A stretch of DNA of 64,000 bases from Lineus longissimus (lineage: Eukaryota; Nemertea; Pilidiophora; Heteronemertea; Lineidae), in NCBI RefSeq assembly GCF_910592395.1, contig NC_088313.1, positions 12,788,437-12,852,436 of the forward strand, read 5' to 3'. Under the pieces are notes generated by a model. That model was not told the origin of the DNA. It made no database searches and saw only the letters and a program-made list of their open reading frames with translations. This document shows positions 1 through 11,086 of the stretch, piece after piece. Made by a program: the position numbers and the translations under genes. Numbering within the stretch: position 1 is the stretch's first letter; each line of letters begins with the position of its first letter.

Positions 1-4
1 TTTA

Positions 5-278
5 TAAATAATTATCGTATACATATTCTATATCGATCTTTTCATGTGCACTGTTTTAGGGTGTTTCCGCTCAATTTTACCATATTTCCCAGTTTTCCCA
101 GTTTTCCGCAGTTTTCGTAGATTCCGCTTAATTGCCCTGGCCGTCAGGGTGATTTTCAGAGTAGCGCTTATTGTTGCCAACCTGTCTATAATATATACAG
201 GGTATACCAAAGAGGATGTATCCGCCTATACGTTAATAATGGGTTTGTATAAACAAGATGCGCGCATTACTTATGAAG
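5..278. repeat. Segment inverted relative to its copy at 58545-58800
   Basis: This stretch matches the reverse complement of 58545-58800. Shared landmarks are the CATGTGCACTGT region, a block reading ACAGGGTATACCAAA, and GTTAATAATGGGTTT followed by CATTACTTATGAAGATT. The sequence to its right (from 279) matches 58911 onward in the same orientation, so only this segment is flipped between the two copies. The left boundary cannot be placed because the window starts here. No protein is recognised; an open frame exists on the plus strand, but it is not kept in the second copy. Confidence 0.75.
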
Positions 279-1346
279 ATTGTCTAATCAACAGAGAGAG
301 ACAGCCTTCCATCTCTCCCACAATGTAATGCATTAAAACCTAATTTCAACAATTTCATCCACTTCATTTAAAGCTGTCATATCTTAACTTTTAACCTAAA
401 CGCCGAACTAACAGAGGGGCACCTATCGGTCGTACAGTGATGTAAGGATCAAAGGCCAGTTCCCACCGTGGGCGGCATCGGTATTTTACCACACAGAGCT
501 AAGTGTCATAGTCACAGTGGCTCGTTTTCATTACTCCTTGACACCTCATCGTAATGTCTACGTCTACAGCCAAGATGATATAAGCGGAGATTTTAAACTG
601 ATGTATCATTTTCATTTTCACGAGCTCACATACATTGCTGGCGAATATGGCAATGATGTCATAGGTGTTAGCACTCATCGTGGACGGAAATCTGTCTCTG
701 AAAAGTTTCGAGCATTTCAATTCGATTTGATTGGAAGTGGCAATTTCCGAGAGTTGATTCTACCGTATGGTGAACTTGAGAAAAGCGTCGGTCCATAGAA
801 TTCGAGGTTCAAATATTTCAAAATGGTGTCATGTGGTGAGAATGTTTTCTTGGAGTTGACCTTTCGATGCAAATTTCAGAAGCACAAGAACAGGGGAAAA
901 GGCCTGTTTTATGTCTTGGTTAAATTGGTATAAAATAGTAAACGTAGGGTTAGTTCTTAAAATTTGCTATGTTAAAAGCCTAAAAGAGATAAACTACTAT
1001 CTTATACCTGAAGTCGAGAGTGTTTCATCATTTGATAAGAAGAACATTATGTTAGAGGATATCCGATGTGATTTAAATGGTTATCTCTATAAATCATCAG
1101 CCAGAACGCACTCCATCACCATCTTAGAAAAACCGTACGAGTATAATAAATCCACGTCGATCATCTTTTGTGACGATTTGTTCAGAAAATTGGGAGACTC
1201 TGCAGTTGTTTCTTTGCTCGGATCGTATAATGTCGTCGTTGAGGTTCATCGGTCGAATTTAGTTACCAGCGTGAATTTAATGCCGGCTCCTAAGGACAGA
1301 TTCAGGCTGAATCCTAAGAATCACGCTCTTTTCCTGTTTAGGTTGT

Positions 1347-1632
1347 ATGGCTACCCTAAGTGAGATCTCTAATCATCCATTACTTCACGGCATAGAGTAT
1401 TGGGGGGAAAACGAGCAGAATGCCGAAGAAGCAAATAAATGGAGACAAAACTCTTATCAGTTGGGGTGGGAGGGGGGGGGGGGGGGTCGAGACAACCACC
1501 CGAACGTAGACAGAACGAAATCTGGGGTGATCCATTTGAAAGGGGTCTGCGCCAGAAACTTGCAACTCCGTCTACCGTCTAAGATCAAAATGGCCGAGAG
1601 AAATGTATTCTCGCGAGATCTCACTTAGGGTG
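1347..1632. mobile_element. Short non-autonomous derivative of the adjacent tyrosine-recombinase retrotransposon
   Basis: This 286 bp unit starts with the same left end as the full element (TATGGCTACCCTAAGTGAG) and ends with the same right end (GAGATCTCACTTAGGGTG). The interior is deleted, leaving about 75 bp of left end and 55 bp of right end around a G-rich centre. It lies head to tail with the full element, separated by a 19 bp extra copy of the right tip (1633-1651). It has no coding capacity. Confidence 0.75.
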
Positions 1633-2100
1633 CGAGATCTCGCTTAGGGTGTATGGCTACCCTAAGTGAGATCTCTAATCATCCATTTCTTCATGGCATA
1701 GAGTATTGAGGGGAAAACGAGCAGAATGCCCAACCCATACATGTATAGGGCGTCAAATCGACGCCTAACCGACTGTTTTGCGGTATTTTAGAAATCCGAA
1801 CATTCCCAAACCTCACCCATAACTAAAATACCGCGAAACCTGAAAAACGAACCTGGTTTAGAATTAGGGCCCAGTCCCAAAGAAAAACGTCCTTGACTGA
1901 ACACTTAGGGGGAATTCCCTGATAAGATTTACAGTTTTCTGAGCCCAAATACTAAATCTTTGCCTTATGGAACAAACAAACAAATTCATTTCTTTATACT
2001 TTATTATCTATCTATCATCTTAGAATACAATTCCGTTGTTCAGCCTATTTGTTCATTCACTCTATCAAACATGCTTGTAGGCCAATAAATACGTGTCACG

Positions 2101-3340
2101 TTAAACAAACGCTTTCCCCAAACCAGACTCATCATGCTTTAAAAATGTCTTCTCTATTTGTGAGGAGCTTTCCACTGAACGGGCAAGATTTCCTGCTACT
2201 ATTGAGGCATCTCGAAGTTTTTCAACTCTAGTGTAATAGACGGCGGATTCTTGCGTGTGCCAACCCACATTGTCCATTAACTGTGACTCTGACTGAGCGG
2301 AACCCGACATCCCAAGCTAGATAGGGCACCCGGCTCGAAAACTATGGGGTGTCTCGCCCTCGTAAATGCCCAAAGCCACCAAATATTCTCTCAAGCGGGC
2401 GTACATAGTTTCGTATGTTACTTTCTGATCTAGAACCTTCCCGGACCCATCCACAATTCTAAAAAGATAACCATTACGAAGATCTACATCCCTCGCCCTG
2501 CACCATGCAAAGTAGCGCTCTATGCCTGCGATTGGACACACAGATAGGTCGTTACATCTCTTTATAACAAATCTATTAGCTTTCCCTTTCCCTCCGCGAA
2601 TTGTTTTAGTGACAGTATGGCAAAAAATAAAGCCGGAATTGTCTTCCAGCTTCTTGATTTCTTGGGTTGGCATTGTAGACAAGTCTGTGGCCCTGTCGCC
2701 TGAAAAAAACTGCAACTTGAAAAAGGCTTGATCTCTTATTAGAACGAAGCCTTGCCTAAGGGCAAGATCCGGTTTTTCAAGTTCTCTATCTATGTATCGA
2801 CATACCCTAGACACTTTCCCAAGAAAAATAGGCTTGGCCTGGGTTGGTAAAATGTGGGCTCTTGCTTGCTCTAAAGCAATCTGTTTACAATAAGTCTTGA
2901 TCTGCGGGGTGCACGCGGGGTTTCCGGAATGTGTATTCTCGTCCCAAACCCTTTGTCTCCCACACGATTCAAAAATATTTACTAACTTTTGAACTACATT
3001 ATTCACCGTACCAGAAGCCAATCTTGTTGGACAGGTACAATCGCGCCTTTGTTTGTCACCCAAATTTGGACATTGAAATGGTATGAACCTTAGTTTTCCC
3101 ATGGACGTCTTTCCAAATCAAAAATTTCAAAACATCGTTTGGGCCACATGATGCAATAGACGGACCAGATGGCATTTCTTTCAAGAAATCGTCCAAACTA
3201 CCTCTAAGGCTACACCGTCTCCTGTGCTGAGTGCCTCTATTCCATGTGTTCTCAAGATAAGCTAACCGATTGTCAATTGCTAAGAAGTCTATTCGGAGAC
3301 CCTGCGAGCGCCCGTCTAACTGGAACAGAGATACAAACAT
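2101..3340 (-). pseudogene. Tyrosine recombinase, frameshifted before its catalytic tyrosine
   Basis: Frames 3340-3056, 3102-2317 and 2310-2101 are successive parts of a phage-integrase-like tyrosine recombinase. The first catalytic arginine lies in SGDRATDL, and the second box appears as HSFRAG. The frame ends shortly after it (stop at 2317). The segment with the likely nucleophile (ESAVYYTR) is in the next frame, 2310-2101. The recombinase follows RNase H directly. Two frame changes make it inactive. Confidence 0.85.
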
Positions 3341-3343
3341 TCA

Positions 3344-5607
3344 TTACTCAAAACGCAACCTATGTACTACAAGAGGCCAAGGTAAACCGTCGGTATCTGA
3401 TATAAAACCCTTTTTGCTTGGCACATATATCACCCCTTTCTCACCCTTTCCACCTAGAAGGAATGATTGTGTTGAATACATTTTAACCAACGGGTCCCAT
3501 ACTGGTTGTAAGGAGCGCTCTGGAACAACCAACGTACAGCACTTCACCCTTTCTTCCAGGAGAAAATTCAGCAACACCGAGATCATGGGAAAAGGTGGAA
3601 ATACATAGGGGTTCTTTCCAAGCCCAATCTTCTGAGCAAACACGTTAACACCGGAAGAACCGGGACTGGGTGTTGGAGTGAAATGGCGCAAAGGGTTAGC
3701 GTCCTTGTCTTTCATCGTGTTACTGTCCAGAGACATGAGGTCCACTGAATGTGGTCCGAAAGCAGCTTCCACCTTTTCCCATGACTGTTGTGACAACATC
3801 ACATCGGACATATTCAGAGAGCGCGAAGGAGCATCGGCCGGATTCTTGCTAGAAGGAATGTAAGACACGTTTAAGTCAATATTAGATGACAAGACGAAGT
3901 TAAAAATGCATTTAAGGATATCGTTCAAATTCCTGTCTTTACTGCCCTGGCTGTGCCATGTGTCAACAAGCACCTTGCTGTCAGTCAAAACATCTACCCT
4001 GTGGTCAGATACATGTGACTGTAGGGACAACAAAGCTTGGTATAATGCGTCTGCTTCTTTTAAGTGAATCGGCTGATCATCCCCCGCGCTCCAAAAATCA
4101 GAAAACTGGAGATCTTTGGAGTCACCTGACAGAATAGACACTCCGTACTTGTAAGGAGAGGCATCAGTAGCAAGAAGTAATTGCACATGACGCTCCACTC
4201 TCCATTGCATGCAACCGGTCCAGTTATCTACAAATCTCCAATGTTCTATTTCTGCAACTAACTTCGGGTACAAACGAACGTCATTGTTAGTTCGCAGACA
4301 AAAAGAAATTGCCTTATTCACCTCTCTTGTATAGAGCCTTGCTCCCGGCACAACCAACATCATAGAAATGCATTTACCCAAAAACTTTTGGAGAGTCCTA
4401 ACATCTACATCCTGACAAGAAAGAATATATTCTCGCAATTTAATAAATTTTTCCTTTTTGTCTTCCGGCAAGATGTACGCCTGTTTTTCGGAGTCGACAA
4501 TGAACCCTAAATGTCTTAAAGACACCAATCCTTCAAGGAAACTCTTGCACAGAGCAATGAAATATCCTAGTCTGGTAAGCAATTGAACCAAGGCATACCT
4601 TACTACATCAATGTGCAACACTGCTTCCCAGTACCCTTATTTATGCTCTCAATGCCCAGCCTATCATCAATGTACAGTATATTAATGATACCAAATTTTC
4701 TCAAGTACTGAGAAGGGACGGAGCCAACTGATTGGTACACAAAAGCGGACGCCTTCCAACCAAAGGGGAGGGTATTTTAAGTGAATACGTACCCCCCAAA
4801 CTGTACCCCGAAATACGTCCTAGAATTAGGGGACAGTTTGATGTGGCTATACCCCGACTTTTCGTCGCATGAAACCATTTTGGCTCCTTTGCCCACCAAC
4901 CTGTGTACCTCGCGAAGAGTATCTAATTTGAATGGCAGGTCTTTAATCCAAAGGTTTACAAAACGTTCATCGTGACATAAGCGAGGCTTAGAGGGCTCCA
5001 CGGTAAGAGGTAACACAAGATGTGGAAGCTCGCACTCCCCCAGTTTTCCTAACAGTGATAGAGTGCCATCTTCAACTTTCTTTTTAAGTTCCGTGGTAAT
5101 GAAAGGAATAAAATTTTTACAACTTGGGGAATTTTTAAGAAACATTCTTGGAGGTAAAGGAGAATCATATCGCTTCCCTTTAAAAACCCCTGTAAAAGGA
5201 GTGAAAAATTCTTCAATGCCGACACCCCGATGGAGCCACTGTCTTACGTTTTCACAAGGAGACCCAGCTTCTGACAAAAAATCCAACATTTTATCCCACT
5301 CTGGTAAAGTATTGTGGAGTTCTCCCGCCACAAAACTGTCTGGGTTGCGGACATATAAGCTTTCAAAATCACAAACATACGGAGGCCCATTTGCCAGAAT
5401 ATTTTCAAAAGGTACGGTATGGGTTGGAGTTCGGAGGCTCTTTCCACATGGATCCGAAAACTTCAACCAGGTTGTCGATTGTGCAGAGACCAACTTGTCC
5501 TTACTAAACTTCAAATCACAGTCCCGCTCCCAACTTGGGATTTCAGGGTCACAATCAACCTGAAACATACAAACAACATACCTGTGGAAAGAGCCTCCGA
5601 TCCCCAA
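3344..5607 (-). pseudogene. Reverse transcriptase and RNase H region, broken
   Basis: The frame at 5607-4777 carries the N-terminal and palm motifs of a DIRS-type reverse transcriptase. It is interrupted by a stop near 4778, just before the conserved LPFGWK motif. The catalytic YIDD box is visible at 4674-4663 on the minus strand. A further one-base shift near 4625-4655 precedes the frame 4621-3344, which carries an RNase H domain: an ATDAS catalytic segment, an acidic DSKV segment and the NPADAPSR motif typical of this group. The C-terminal part is a linker toward the recombinase. The breaks show this copy cannot make the enzyme. Confidence 0.85.
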
Positions 5608-5668
5608 CCCACGTGAGAAAAAGGAATCCCACTAGGGAATTAGTCTCCCCGGGTTGAGAACCGAAAGC

Positions 5669-6686
5669 CTAGATGTTAGCTTTTTCTTTTGCTGCTTTCA
5701 TTTTTTCACAGTTCTTAATAAAATGCTGACTGGAGCCGCAAAAGTAACAGGGCATACTACTATTGTTGCTATTCATGTTGAACCTCGCCCCTCTTCCCCC
5801 TCTTCCTCCCCTCCAAGATCTAGAGCCCTGAAACCCGAACTGGTAAGGAGAGCCCCATGGAAAAGGGGAAGGAATACCTTCAAAATGGGGAGGGTAGAGA
5901 TTAGCCAAAGGGGAAGCCGCGCGCTAGTTAAAATTTGCTTGGCCATTGTCGCTGGATCTTTCCCCCTTTGAAGCCACTTTTCCATTTTTTACACATTTTG
6001 ACAATGCTTTAGCTACAATATCACACGCACCCCCTCCCAAAACTGAGAGGGCGAATGAAGAAATGTCAACTGAACCCTGATTGTATTTAGCTTGACGCGC
6101 TAATTCATTCTTGGAAAACACTAACGTTGTCATCGTTGCATGTGGAAGCTATGGAACTCAGTTCATCCAAATAAACCAGCAACAAAGATTCGTTTGGATT
6201 CTTCTGTGTCGCCACCGACCTCACCTTTTCTTTTGCTATGCGTAGGGCCTCGCATGGTTTTGATTGGTTTGCCTCATTCTTTTGTTTTACGCTGGTTTCT
6301 TCGAGACGCTGCTTTTTCGCCGGTGGAGGAGTGTCGGAAGTTCCATCGTCGGAGCCGGAAGGTTCCGCTAGAACTTGGCCTTTCGGCTGTCCAAACTCAT
6401 TGGCCATTACTATGGCAAAGTGCGTCAACAGCTTAAAAGAGCTGGGGTCCTCATCCACTCTTGCCATATCTAAAATCTCGGATGCATTTTCCCCGGTGAG
6501 GTGGTGGAACTTGCTTTTCAGTTCTTCTGGTGTCAGCAGACCAACGCTTGATTCAGTATCGTACCGTGCGTACTCTTTAGGTGAGGAAGGCTTGTCCATC
6601 ATTTTTCTTACCAGTGGTAAGATGTTACTCCAACCAAAGAATGCCTCTTCTTCAGGGTGGTTGGAAAAACCATTTTCTGAAAACAC
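5669..6686 (-). pseudogene. Gag-like region with CCHC zinc knuckle, frameshifted
   Basis: Three overlapping minus-strand frames (6686-6105, 6133-5924, 5908-5669) look like one broken protein. The first is acidic and polar and ends near a sequence with repeated small residues. The last is rich in Gly, Arg and Phe and carries a zinc knuckle of spacing C-X2-C-X4-H-X4-C near 5715-5755, the usual nucleic-acid-binding end of a retroelement gag. It lies immediately upstream of the reverse transcriptase. At least two frame changes separate the parts. Confidence 0.65.
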
Positions 6687-7880
6687 AAATTATAACCTAT
6701 AGCGGGAAATCGTACTAAGTGTCCCCAAAATCAAATGTCCTGCATAAGGCACACCCCTCTTTCTATAAAGGTAGTGAAACATGAGGACTAAGCTCGGGAA
6801 TTTAATAGTGTTATGAAAAGAAAGCGATCCTACGATCCAAGAAAGCCTAATCTGCCCATTGCAGGCCTTTTGCACGCATGAGTACCCATCCGCCATCTTG
6901 CACAATAACGCGTATTAAACTACAACCACCAACGTTGTTCCGCGCCAATAATTCCACAGAACTGCCTGCACTTTCTATTTTGCCCCGGTAAAATGAAATA
7001 GGCCCTAGCAGCCCGGATATAAAATAACCACCCAAATCATGCAACATCTAGAGGTAGACAATACCCTACACAGCAGATGAAGAGCAAAAATTATGGGCAT
7101 CAGTTTACCAGGACCAGACCCCTTATGTTTTGGTCCACCCAGGGTGTAAACAAACTCACGGGCAATAAAAGCCCACATGGGTGAACATGGTGAAGTCTTA
7201 TGCCTATTGTTCTCAGGTAGAAAACCAAAAATATCTGGAAAACAGATCGACGACACCCACTTTTTCCTCATGAGTTCAGTTAAAAAAATCATTCTAGCAA
7301 TATACACATAGAAGGGCCTACCTGCCACGTTTCGATAGATGTTTCACACTATAAGACCAACAGGGCAAACGTGCATACAACTAACTATACAAAACATTAT
7401 GCATAGCATAGACCGACTAGCCCTATGCACAACACATGTCCCGCAATATCTGAGTTTGAGGCCCACCAACCTCCAAAAATTGGCCCTCCTGCCAATTAAA
7501 ATGGCCCCTCACGCCATCAACTATCAAACGGCCCAACAATGCCCAGGAAATGTGGCCCCTCTCGCCAAAAGAAAATAAATACTTTACCTGAAAATCGGGA
7601 AAATAATGAACCGGAGACGAAACCGGGGACGTGGCTTACACGGCGGCGTCTAAGATCGAAATGGCCGAGAGAAATGTATTCTCGCGAGATCTCGCTTAGG
7701 GTGCAATTGGGGCCATGCCTGTATGAATCCGAGGTGGAAGCTAAGAATACGTTATTGATGACCTTCCGTGACCCTTTTGTCTCAAATAATTGGTTAATTG
7801 TTGGTGCGAATGAAAAATTATTTGCCTGGCCCAAATTCGGTACTGGTAAGCAAATGACCGCAAAGGTATTTACTCTGTAA

Positions 7881-8527
7881 CAAAGTTCTCGGTTGGACCT
7901 ATATTGTTTATAAAGCTGAATTGCACGAACATGTACAAATCTCACAGTGGCTGATTCAGAAATTAAGGTGAGACGGATACGACACAGTTGTGGATGCAAA
8001 ATTTCAGGCTGCTACTATGTCTAATAATTCATTTTTCGGAACTTGCAAACCAGGATCTTTGTTTAAATCAATATATCTATGCAAGATCGAATCAGATATC
8101 GTAGCATTCCACTCTCTACCGTAAGGCATTGTCGGGTTGCATCAATACATTTATTGATCTTCCGGGAGATATGATTGTCGCAATAAGTATTGTGAGGGAA
8201 ATTACGCATGCAATAAAGCGTTTTTCGGACCATTTAGATCTGGCCATATTTACGTGGCTCTTCTCTTGTCATTAAACTGTAATAGTATGATCACCAAAAT
8301 TATAGTAATGTTTACATCGACTTGGGCAGCCGGTGTCATAAAGTTGACCAGGTTTAATTGACACCATAAAGGAGCATTGGTTCGGCCAGGGTCATTCAAA
8401 TGAAAATTTGAAAGACTCTCAGACTGGCTGAAAGACTCTGGTTAGGCCAATCCCAAGGATACTAAGTAATTTAGTCTTGTGCAACACCACTTATTTTGGT
8501 AAATGAGATGTTGTCACATTCCGGAGT
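7881..8527. other. Gene-free 3' flank of the duplicated ORF
   Basis: This stretch aligns with 60167-60780 in copy B, including several small indels. No coding frame is shared between the copies. It appears to be the non-coding downstream part of the duplicated block. Confidence 0.6.
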
Positions 8528-8881
8528 TCAACTAAGTGCCCTCGGCGAGGCGATATGAAAAACGCTATGATCAAGTCGAGGACTGTTATTTGAATGACGG
8601 TCGCCGTATTTTAGAGACCATCTTTTAAATAAGAGCCTGGAAAGAGTCAGTTCGGCCACTAAACTGTTATTGCAATACAACGCAATAGTTGTAAATTGAA
8701 AGTGAAAGAAAGCGTTATTCGGAGGTTTCAGCTTGCATCTTCTTTTATTGACGGTCATGACCTCTATGGACCATATAATACAATCCATCAGAATACAATA
8801 CGGCCGGAGACTTTTTCCAGGGGGACATTTTCCACTTCTACACTGGATTGTGTGACCCAGTTCAATTTTGTTATCGATCAA
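8528..8881 (-). repeat. Repeat with short conserved frame (KCPPGKS...RPYCI), copy 1
   Basis: On the minus strand a short frame reads KCPPGKSLRPYCI. The same DNA occurs in copy B (about 60940-61090, minus) and a third, more diverged copy lies at 48205-48300 (plus), reading KCPPGKSVRPYCI. The third copy is outside the duplicated block, so this is an independent dispersed repeat. Whether the frame is or was coding cannot be decided; no family is recognised. Confidence 0.55.
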
Positions 8882-8984
8882 TTGAGTTCACCATCGCGTT
8901 GCAAAGATACCTGGTCGATCATCAAAACGGAGTTTACGTCCTCATTTCAAAGATGTCTGTTCGCCGTCGTGACCGAGTTGGAGT

Positions 8985-9112
8985 TCATGCTCACGTTCGT
9001 GTTTCAACGATCGCTGGTTGAGTGCAGTCACCGAGTCGGAGCTTCTGACCACGTTTCAACGATCAGGTTGATTATTGTCACCGAGTCGGAGTTCATGCAA
9101 ATCTTTGATCGT
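8985..9112. repeat. Imperfect tandem repeat of about 55 bp
   Basis: Units containing GTCACCGAGTCGGAG and ACGTTTCAACGATC recur about three times. A related array is present in copy B at about 61180-61325 with different internal deletions, so the array changed length after the duplication. Confidence 0.6.
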
Positions 9113-9857
9113 TGTGTTTGTATTTTTTAAGTCTATTTTAGACTACTTCTCAATGTTGGCTAGATGCACGATTTGCTTTAATGTTATCATTAATCCTGTG
9201 GTTCTGGTTATCATTCAATCGCGAAGTTTTCAAGCCTCCTGGAACACTTGATGAGCATGGTTAATTGGTGAGATAGAAGACACTTGCCAGTAAGTTGAAG
9301 TGTGATTTAGATTCGATCGAAGTCTTCCGACGTCCGCGTTCATTCATGTATATGGTCAGGTCAGCTAGCGTCTGCGATCTCATGTTATTACTCCATTCCC
9401 GATTGAGGGTCCCATGAAATCGCAACGTTTAGCTCATCTCTGCTCATTGTACTTTTTAAAATTGTATGGCCTGCGATTCTGTCAGGTCCGGCCAATGGCT
9501 TGCCACTGGCAAACCTGCAGACCAGTGCAACATGCTCAGGGTCGGACAATCGGCGGCTAAACCGGTACCCCAACCAGAGTCTTTGACTTTGGTGTGGAGG
9601 GTGGCCAGACACCCAGATGGAACTAAATCCATCTTAAGAGCTGATGAGCTCATTGTCGAGCCCTTGGCCATCTATCGACTCCTGGAGTGGAGATGGGCTC
9701 TGCAAGGAGTTACCCAGCCCGTGAATCAAAATGGCAAGAAAAACAACGAAATCCATACTGGATCGGACGCGTCCCGGGTTATAAACGTCCGCGCCTACCA
9801 CAAGCCAGGGTAGAGGTGATAAATGTGCAACTGGCACCCCAGACACCCATAATCTGT

Positions 9858-10860
9858 CTTCGACGACAGAACATCGTTATCGGAAAATGGCATGTGCGAA
9901 CCCTGAATGCTGCGGACAAGGTCGAACAGCTCGAGTATGAACTTCAGCGGTACAGGTGGAACATTGTTGGTCTGGCTGTGGTCAGGCTCACTGGTACAGG
10001 TGAGATGACAAAAGCTGATGGACACATACTCTTCTTGATTGGTCAATATTCCTAGCGTGGGCATGGAACAGCAGGCTTGGTTCATAAGGACACGGCTCCA
10101 GCAGTTCTAAAAGCAACTAATTGGTAGCTCCTATTGCACCAACTGTGAAATTACTAAAAACTAACCAATAATTAGTTGTTCAAACTAAACAAGGGTATAG
10201 TAAAACTACCATTAAAATGGTTAAGAATTACCATAGTTAAAACAACTAATTTCACAGTCAGTGAATAGCAACTACATGTACCAGAGTAGTAAAACATAAA
10301 TATAATTACGTGTAGTTACTTTTACTATTTAATCTTAAAAAGAGTACTGACCAGTCTCCAACCGTATGATGACTGTGAGGATCAGCGCAAAACCATTCAA
10401 CCTGTCAATTGTCCAGATCTACGCTCCAACAAGCTATGGATCCGAAGACAGGATGAATGGCTTTTACGACGATTTCATGGCTGCTATGCAGTCTCTCTCA
10501 AAGCAGGGCATTATTCTGGTAGTTGGGGCTGCAACGCAAAAATCGGGAGATTTTGCTCAGGAGTAACAAACAAGAGGGGTCTCCGGCTAACTGAATTTGC
10601 TAGATTCCACGAACTCGCTATAGCCAACTCCTTCCAGCCTTAAAAACTCGGTCGAAAGGCAACCTGGCATTCTCCTAGTGGTTACACACACAACATGATC
10701 GACTACATTATGGTGACGAAAAGGTTCATGAGCAGCATCAACATGGCTAAGACCAGGACCTATCCAGGAGAAGATGTTGGATTTGACCATGACCCTGTCC
10801 TTACCCCAATCGCGCTTTTACTATCCTCATGGCAAGCTACAATCCACGCCCGAGTTGTCC
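9858..10860 (+). pseudogene. LINE endonuclease (EEP domain) fragment, copy A
   Basis: Broken frames encode the apurinic-endonuclease-like domain of a non-LTR retrotransposon. A GKWHVRTLN segment near 9887 is the N-terminal strand, followed by the EYELQRYRWNIVGLA helix and strand. QIYAPTS lies at about 10416, and IDYIMV then DHDPV near 10700-10800 are the C-terminal catalytic boxes. The central GDFN-type box is degenerate. The domain is interrupted by a small MITE (10122-10275), by stops and by a deletion near 10545 relative to copy B. No reverse transcriptase follows. The preceding 9400-9857 has no counterpart in copy B. Confidence 0.75.
10122..10275. mobile_element. Small fold-back MITE inside the LINE fragment, copy A
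   Basis: The ends are imperfect inverted repeats: the left arm carries CTATTGCACCAACTGTGAAA and the reverse of the right arm carries CTATTCACTGACTGTGAAA. The interior is AT-rich. A homologous copy sits at the same site in copy B (61919-62058), so it inserted before the block was duplicated. Confidence 0.6.
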
Positions 10861-11086
10861 CTTTGAGATACTGTATTATGCTAAATGACCTTGAATGACG
10901 TGTGACAGTGAGAGACTGATATTTCTGCTCCTATGGCGGAATTTTAAATCTGAATTGCTTAAAGGAATTGGCGGCTTTTTATTGCAGTATGTTTGTTCTT
11001 CCTCTGGTTCATTATGAGTAAACTATTTTTTTTCTGACCGAGTTTGATGCTTTTCCAAGTTTTTTTTCAGCTCTTAGATAGTAGAA
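10716..11086 (+). repeat. 371 bp direct repeat, left copy
   Basis: This is nearly identical to 13312-13679. It begins at ACGAAAAGGTTCATGAGCAG, which is LINE endonuclease C-terminal code, and ends at CTCTTAGATAGTAGAA. Its left flank matches copy B, while the flank to the right of the second copy also matches copy B. The two therefore bracket a 2.2 kb segment absent from copy B. Confidence 0.85.

Larger units (their letters stand above)
1652..7702 (-). mobile_element. Tyrosine-recombinase retrotransposon (DIRS/Ngaro type), coding on minus strand
   Basis: This is a 6.05 kb element inserted in the copy A ORF. Its ends form short inverted repeats, CCCTAAGTGAGATCTC on the left and GAGATCTCGCTTAGGG on the right. 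Reading right to left it encodes a gag-like region, a CCHC zinc knuckle, reverse transcriptase, RNase H and a tyrosine recombinase, with no integrase. That order, and the lack of a visible methyltransferase, resembles Ngaro; the terminal inverted repeats resemble DIRS. No target duplication is seen, as expected for tyrosine-recombinase insertion. All reading frames carry stops or frameshifts, so the copy is inactive. 6690-7640 is its upstream region and holds no convincing gene; 1653-2100 is its 3' end. Confidence 0.88.
412..7880 (+). pseudogene. Broken copy A of the unrecognised 369-codon ORF
   Basis: The pieces 412-1346 and 7703-7880 together correspond end to end to the open ORF at 59057-60166. 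Copy A has three lesions. There is an in-frame TAG at 796-798, where copy B has AAG in the same context. There is a net one-base gain near 905-915, where copy B reads without it. A retrotransposon pair is inserted at 1347-7702, between codons that are adjacent in copy B. As in copy B, the frame opens right after a possible splice acceptor (CTAACAG, 415) and has no ATG near its start. Many differences between the copies fall in third codon positions. The family is not recognised; no membrane segment or known motif is seen. Confidence 0.8.

Noticed and set aside
4781-5563. Plus-strand open frames of up to 166 codons
   Set aside because: They are antisense to the reverse transcriptase frame of the retrotransposon.
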